Part shown: one piece after another, positions 5,598 to 8,466 of the stretch | Position numbering within the stretch: position 1 is the stretch's first letter | How the letters are laid out: each line of letters starts with the position of its first letter | DNA from: Bacteroidales bacterium | GTDB taxonomy: Bacteria > Bacteroidota > Bacteroidia > Bacteroidales > UBA12077 | Direction of reading: 5' to 3' | Assembly: GCA_030156305.1 (NCBI GenBank) | Contig: JASGMZ010000125.1 | Span: 1-8,466 of the forward strand | DNA length: 8,466 bases | Translations under genes and position numbers: made by a program | The notes under the pieces: generated by a model | What the model saw: the letters and a program-made list of their open reading frames with translations, nothing else | Databases searched by the model: none | Told to the model about the DNA's origin: nothing

Positions 5598-6011
5598 TTA
5601 ATTTCCAAAATATTCGACAAAATTATTTTCTGTTTCCTGTATTTTAACACAATGAAGTTCAATGCCTAATGCTTCAATAGAGGGTTTTAATTGTTCCCAT
5701 ATCCCAATGGCTAAATTTTCGGTTGAGGCAATTTTCCCTTGCATAAAATCTACATCTATATTAATGTTCCTATGGTCAAGATTTTCAATAACTTTTTCTT
5801 TGATAATGGTACTTAACCGTTTTATATTGACTACAAATCCTGTTTCCGGATTGAGCTTTCCCTTTACAGTAACATAAAGGAAGTAGTTATGTCCATGCCA
5901 ATTTTTATGAGAGCATTTGCCAAAAACTTCAAGATTCTTTTTGTCATCCCATTCCTCGCGGAATAACCGGTGTGCTGAACAAAAACGTTCTCGTCGGGTT
6001 AAATACATCAT
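5598..6011 (-). CDS. 6-pyruvoyl-tetrahydropterin synthase / QueD-family enzyme, BH4-type CxxxxxHGH spacing
   Basis: A 137-residue enzyme of the PTPS/QueD family, acting on the product of FolE. Zinc histidines are His14 (SAHRL), His39 and His41 (HGH). The catalytic cysteine is Cys33, with the Asp79-His80 pair in LDHRN, Glu98 in TEN and the pterin-anchoring Glu126 in QETENN. Cys33 is separated from HGH by five residues (CSHKNW), the spacing of animal-type PTPS; bacterial QueD usually has three. FGKC, HGHNY, the K-L-N-P-E-T-G turn and ETENN closely follow the animal enzyme. Thus either 6-pyruvoyl-tetrahydropterin (towards a biopterin-like cofactor) or 6-carboxy-tetrahydropterin (queuosine) is possible; the gene symbol is left open. 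The start is ATG at 6011, with a second in-frame ATG at 6008. It is first in the operon with folE. A weak -7-like TTTATTTG (6051-6044, one mismatch) lies upstream. Confidence 0.9.
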   Translation of the reverse strand: MMYLTRRERFCSAHRLFREEWDDKKNLEVFGKCSHKNWHGHNYFLYVTVKGKLNPETGFVVNIKRLSTIIKEKVIENLDHRNINIDVDFMQGKIASTENLAIGIWEQLKPSIEALGIELHCVKIQETENNFVEYFGN

Positions 6012-6083
6012 AATTACATTACAGTTTTATATTGATTTTATTTCAAATAAATTAAAATAACAATAATTTTCTTATAAAAACAA

Positions 6084-6091
6084 TATCTTTG
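6084..6091 (+). promoter_or_regulatory. Candidate -7 box of the mqnB-mqnD-hldD unit
   Basis: TATCTTTG matches the TAnnTTTG consensus, 23 nt before the mqnB ATG, and is identical to the box before the gene at 2503. No clear -33 TTG is present. It lies in the 103-bp divergent spacer shared with the pterin operon. Confidence 0.5.
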
Positions 6092-6114
6092 AGTTTCCAA
6101 AAGTACAAAATAAC

Positions 6115-6798
6115 ATGAAAATTTTAATTGTTTCAGCAACAGAAAAGGAGATTCTTTCGGTAAAGAAAAATTTAAAAATCAATGTATCAAATGCTTGCAT
6201 GATGAAATATACCGTTGTGAAAGATTTGGTGGTTGATTATTTAATCACCGGAGCGGGTTGCACTTTTACAACCTATGCGTTGAGCCAAAAATTACAAGCA
6301 AAAAAATACGATTTGGTTATTAATGCAGGCATTGCCGGTAGTTTTAATGCTGATTTAAAAATTGGAGATGTGGTTTGGGTGGAACGAGATGAATTTGCCG
6401 GGTTAGGCATTGAAGAGGGAAATAATTTTTACACTTTGTTTGATAAAAATTTTATGGATCCCAATGATTTCCCGTTTAATAACGGACAGCTCGAAAATCC
6501 GAATCGATTCAAACAAAATGTTTTTCAATCATTACAAAAAGTAAAGGCCATAACTTCAGATATCACGCATGGCAACGAAAAATCGATTGAAAAGATAAAA
6601 CAAAAATTTTCTGCTGACATTGAAACGATGGAAGGAGCAGCCTTTTTTTATGTTTGTTTAAAAGAAGATGTTCAATTTATGGCCATCCGGGCAATTTCTA
6701 ATTTTGTGGAAGAACGGAATACCCAACATTGGGATATCCCGTTAGCCATAAAAAACCTGAACCATAAGCTTCTTGAGATAATAAATGTTTATAAATAA
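6115..6798 (+). CDS. mqnB: Futalosine hydrolase
   Basis: Cleaves futalosine to dehypoxanthine futalosine and hypoxanthine in the futalosine route to menaquinone. It has 227 residues of the MTA/SAH nucleosidase fold: MKILIVSATEKE at the N-terminus, VINAGIAGSF (68-77) in the glycine-rich ribose/phosphate region, SADIETMEGAAFFYV (167-180) with the ribose-binding Met-Glu, and RAISNFVEERN (192-202). The residue aligned with the general-acid Asp of MTA/SAH nucleosidase is Asn196, which suits MqnB rather than Pfs/MtnN. The stronger argument is context: mqnD follows 15 nt after its stop. ATG at 6115 begins at the first strand, just downstream of a -7 box. An MTA/SAH nucleosidase is the alternative, considered unlikely. 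Confidence 0.9.
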   Translation: MKILIVSATEKEILSVKKNLKINVSNACMMKYTVVKDLVVDYLITGAGCTFTTYALSQKLQAKKYDLVINAGIAGSFNADLKIGDVVWVERDEFAGLGIEEGNNFYTLFDKNFMDPNDFPFNNGQLENPNRFKQNVFQSLQKVKAITSDITHGNEKSIEKIKQKFSADIETMEGAAFFYVCLKEDVQFMAIRAISNFVEERNTQHWDIPLAIKNLNHKLLEIINVYK

Positions 6799-6813
6799 AA
6801 TTACTGATAAAAG

Positions 6814-7647
6814 ATGAAAACGATAACGCTGGGCTATTCAACGTGCCCAAACGATACCTTTATTTTTGACGCCATGGTTCATCATAAAGTGGATACCGAG
6901 GGGCTTGATTTTAAAGTCTTGCTGGCAGATGTGGAGGAGTTGAACCAAAAAGCTGCCCGTCAGTTGCTCGATGTTACCAAAGTAAGTTATCATGCCTATG
7001 CAAAGATTGCTGACAATTATTGTTTGCTGGATGCCGGAAGCGCTTTGGGGAAAAATAACGGCCCGCTATTAATCAGTAAGCATAAGATTTATCCCGATGA
7101 AGTGAATAATGTAACCATTGCAATCCCTGGTATAAATACTACAGCTAATTTACTGCTAAGTATAGCTTACCCTGATGCTAAGCATAAGAAAGCGTATCTG
7201 TTCTCGGATATTGAGGAGTTAGTTCTGAGCGGAGAAGCAGATGCAGGATTAATTATTCATGAAAATAGATTTACCTATGAGAAAAAAGGGTTACAAAAAA
7301 TTATTGATTTGGGTGAGTACTGGGAGAGAGAGATGAAATTGCCTATTCCTTTGGGTGGAATAGCCATAAAACGGGATATGGATATTGAACTACAATTAAA
7401 AATTAACCGCATTTTACAGAAAAGTGTTGAGTATGCTTTTGAAAATCCAAAATCGGCATATCCTTATATAAAAAAACATGCACAGGAAATGGACGAGGAA
7501 GTAATGTACAAGCATATTGAATTGTATGTAAACAACTATACGCTTGATTTGGGTGATGATGGGAAAGAAGCCATAAAAGGCCTGTATGAAAAAGCATCAT
7601 CTTTAGGGATTATTCCCCAAATGAAACAACAAATATTTTTAACTTAG
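6814..7647 (+). CDS. mqnD: 1,4-dihydroxy-6-naphthoate synthase
   Basis: Converts cyclic dehypoxanthine futalosine to 1,4-dihydroxy-6-naphthoate, a late ring-forming step of futalosine-dependent menaquinone synthesis. It has 277 residues with a periplasmic-binding-protein-like fold but no signal peptide, so it is cytoplasmic. Signatures are YSTCPNDTFIFDA (8-20), VTKVSYHAYAKI (54-65), GSALGKNNGPLLISK (75-89), IPGINTTANLLL (104-115), the catalytic-type His149 in AGLIIHENRFTY, and LPIPLGGIAIKRD (176-188). This pattern separates it from the related MqnA, which acts on chorismate. It follows mqnB after 15 nt and precedes hldD by 29 nt, so co-transcription is likely. MqnA and MqnC are not in this window and should be elsewhere in the genome. 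Confidence 0.96.
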   Translation: MKTITLGYSTCPNDTFIFDAMVHHKVDTEGLDFKVLLADVEELNQKAARQLLDVTKVSYHAYAKIADNYCLLDAGSALGKNNGPLLISKHKIYPDEVNNVTIAIPGINTTANLLLSIAYPDAKHKKAYLFSDIEELVLSGEADAGLIIHENRFTYEKKGLQKIIDLGEYWEREMKLPIPLGGIAIKRDMDIELQLKINRILQKSVEYAFENPKSAYPYIKKHAQEMDEEVMYKHIELYVNNYTLDLGDDGKEAIKGLYEKASSLGIIPQMKQQIFLT

Positions 7648-7676
7648 CAAACGCAAAAAGTTTAAATAATAAAGTG

Positions 7677-8466
7677 ATGATTATAGTAACAGGAGCCGCC
7701 GGATTTATCGGCAGTAATTTAGTGCGCAAATTAAATGATGAGGGTTTTAAAGATATCGTTTTAGTGGATGATTTTTCGCGCGAAGAGAAAAATAAGAATT
7801 TTGAAGGAAAGGAGTTTTCGCAAAAAGTACATCGTGATGATTTAATGGAATGGCTGGATGCTAACCATAAATGGGTGCAAATTATTTTGCATATTGGTGC
7901 ACGAACCGATACCACTGAATTTGATCAATCCGTTTTTGAAAAATTAAATATTGGCTATACCCAGCGGGTATGGAATAAATGTGTTGAATATGGTTTGCCA
8001 TTGATTTATGCATCGTCTGCGGCAACTTACGGAGCTGGTGAGCATGGCTATGATGATAATCATGAGGTGATTGAGAAATTAAAACCACTAAACCCATATG
8101 GAGAATCGAAAAATGAGTTTGATAAATGGGCGCTACAACAGGAACATAAGCCTTATTTCTGGGCCGGATTAAAATTCTTTAATGTTTATGGCCCCAATGA
8201 GTATCATAAAGGACGCATGGCATCGGTAATTTTTCATGCCTATCATCAGATTTCGGATACTGGAAAAATGAAACTTTTCCGGTCGCATCGCCCTGATTTT
8301 AAAGATGGGGAACAACTACGCGATTTTATTTATGTAAAAGATGTGGTGAATGTTATCTATTTCTTAATGAATCATCGTAAAGATTCAGGAATTTATAACC
8401 TGGGAACCGGCAAAGCACGTTCTTTTCTCGACCTGACTAAAAATACATTTAAAGCCATGGGCGTTA
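7677..8466 (+). CDS. hldD: ADP-L-glycero-D-manno-heptose 6-epimerase (C-terminus cut by window edge)
   Basis: Also called rfaD. It interconverts ADP-D-glycero- and ADP-L-glycero-manno-heptose, the last step in making the heptose donor of the lipopolysaccharide inner core. I translated 263 codons to the edge; the E. coli protein has 310 residues, so about 50 are missing. It belongs to the short-chain dehydrogenase superfamily: the nucleotide-binding loop is TGAAGFIGSN (Gly6, Gly9, Gly12), followed by YASSAATYG (111-119), the YGESK motif with Tyr141 and Lys145, and FFNVYGPNEYHKGRMAS with Lys178, close to the catalytic Tyr140 and Lys178 of E. coli. DFKDGEQLRDFIYVKDV and IYNLGTGKARSF are also typical of HldD. 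The start is ATG at 7677 (an in-frame GTG directly precedes it). The 29-nt gap after mqnD shows no promoter, so it probably shares that transcript. Confidence 0.95.
   Translation, partial: MIIVTGAAGFIGSNLVRKLNDEGFKDIVLVDDFSREEKNKNFEGKEFSQKVHRDDLMEWLDANHKWVQIILHIGARTDTTEFDQSVFEKLNIGYTQRVWNKCVEYGLPLIYASSAATYGAGEHGYDDNHEVIEKLKPLNPYGESKNEFDKWALQQEHKPYFWAGLKFFNVYGPNEYHKGRMASVIFHAYHQISDTGKMKLFRSHRPDFKDGEQLRDFIYVKDVVNVIYFLMNHRKDSGIYNLGTGKARSFLDLTKNTFKAMGV

Noticed and set aside
6044..6051. Promoter box for the pterin operon
   Set aside because: TTTATTTG on the minus strand differs from TAnnTTTG at one key base and no -33 element is in place; too weak to list as a feature.
6115..6798. MTA/SAH nucleosidase (Pfs/MtnN) as the identity of the gene at 6115
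   Set aside because: Asn196 in place of the general-acid Asp and the adjacent mqnD favour futalosine hydrolase.
7403..8097. Three minus-strand reading frames across mqnD and hldD
   Set aside because: All are antisense to conserved coding sequence with intact family motifs.

Overview
The window looks like chromosomal DNA of a member of the Bacteroidota, probably class Bacteroidia. Coding DNA is moderately AT-rich and the spacers are very AT-rich. Several genes are preceded by a TAnnTTTG box, the -7 element of the Bacteroidota primary sigma factor, and recognisable Shine-Dalgarno sequences are mostly absent. The E1 dehydrogenase is an alpha/beta fusion of a kind seen in this phylum. No tRNA, rRNA, CRISPR array, phage gene or intact transposase was found.

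Layout. (1) 1-2356, minus strand: a 2-oxoacid dehydrogenase E1 protein with both halves in one chain, cut by the left edge. (2) 2503-2736, plus strand: a one-helix membrane protein of 77 residues with four cysteines, divergent from E1. (3) 2737-3332: about 600 bp of AT-rich spacer with several inverted repeats, a strong hairpin and a possible 45-codon minus-strand reading frame without a normal start codon. (4) 3333-3752, plus strand: an OsmC-family protein lacking the usual second cysteine, with a perfect dyad over its promoter. (5) 3758-3919: an imperfect-palindrome element resembling a MITE or REP, between the convergent OsmC gene and fabD. (6) 3943-4815, minus: fabD. (7) 6011 down to 4950, minus: a pterin operon, PTPS/QueD-family gene then folE. 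(8) 6115-8466, plus: mqnB, mqnD and a right-truncated hldD, likely one transcription unit.

Function. FolE makes 7,8-dihydroneopterin triphosphate from GTP, and the adjacent PTPS-family enzyme uses that product. Its CxxxxxHGH spacing is that of the tetrahydrobiopterin-type enzyme rather than classical QueD, so the pair may make a tetrahydropterin and not, or not only, the queuosine precursor. MqnB and MqnD are two steps of the futalosine route to menaquinone. FabD loads malonyl units for fatty acid synthesis, and HldD makes the heptose precursor of the lipopolysaccharide core, which implies a Gram-negative envelope.

Most of the window is ordinary metabolism. I do not see a convincing undescribed multi-gene system. 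The points most worth a second look are the pterin gene pair, the cysteine cluster in the E1 linker, the OsmC variant with its dyad, and the structured spacer at 2737-3332.
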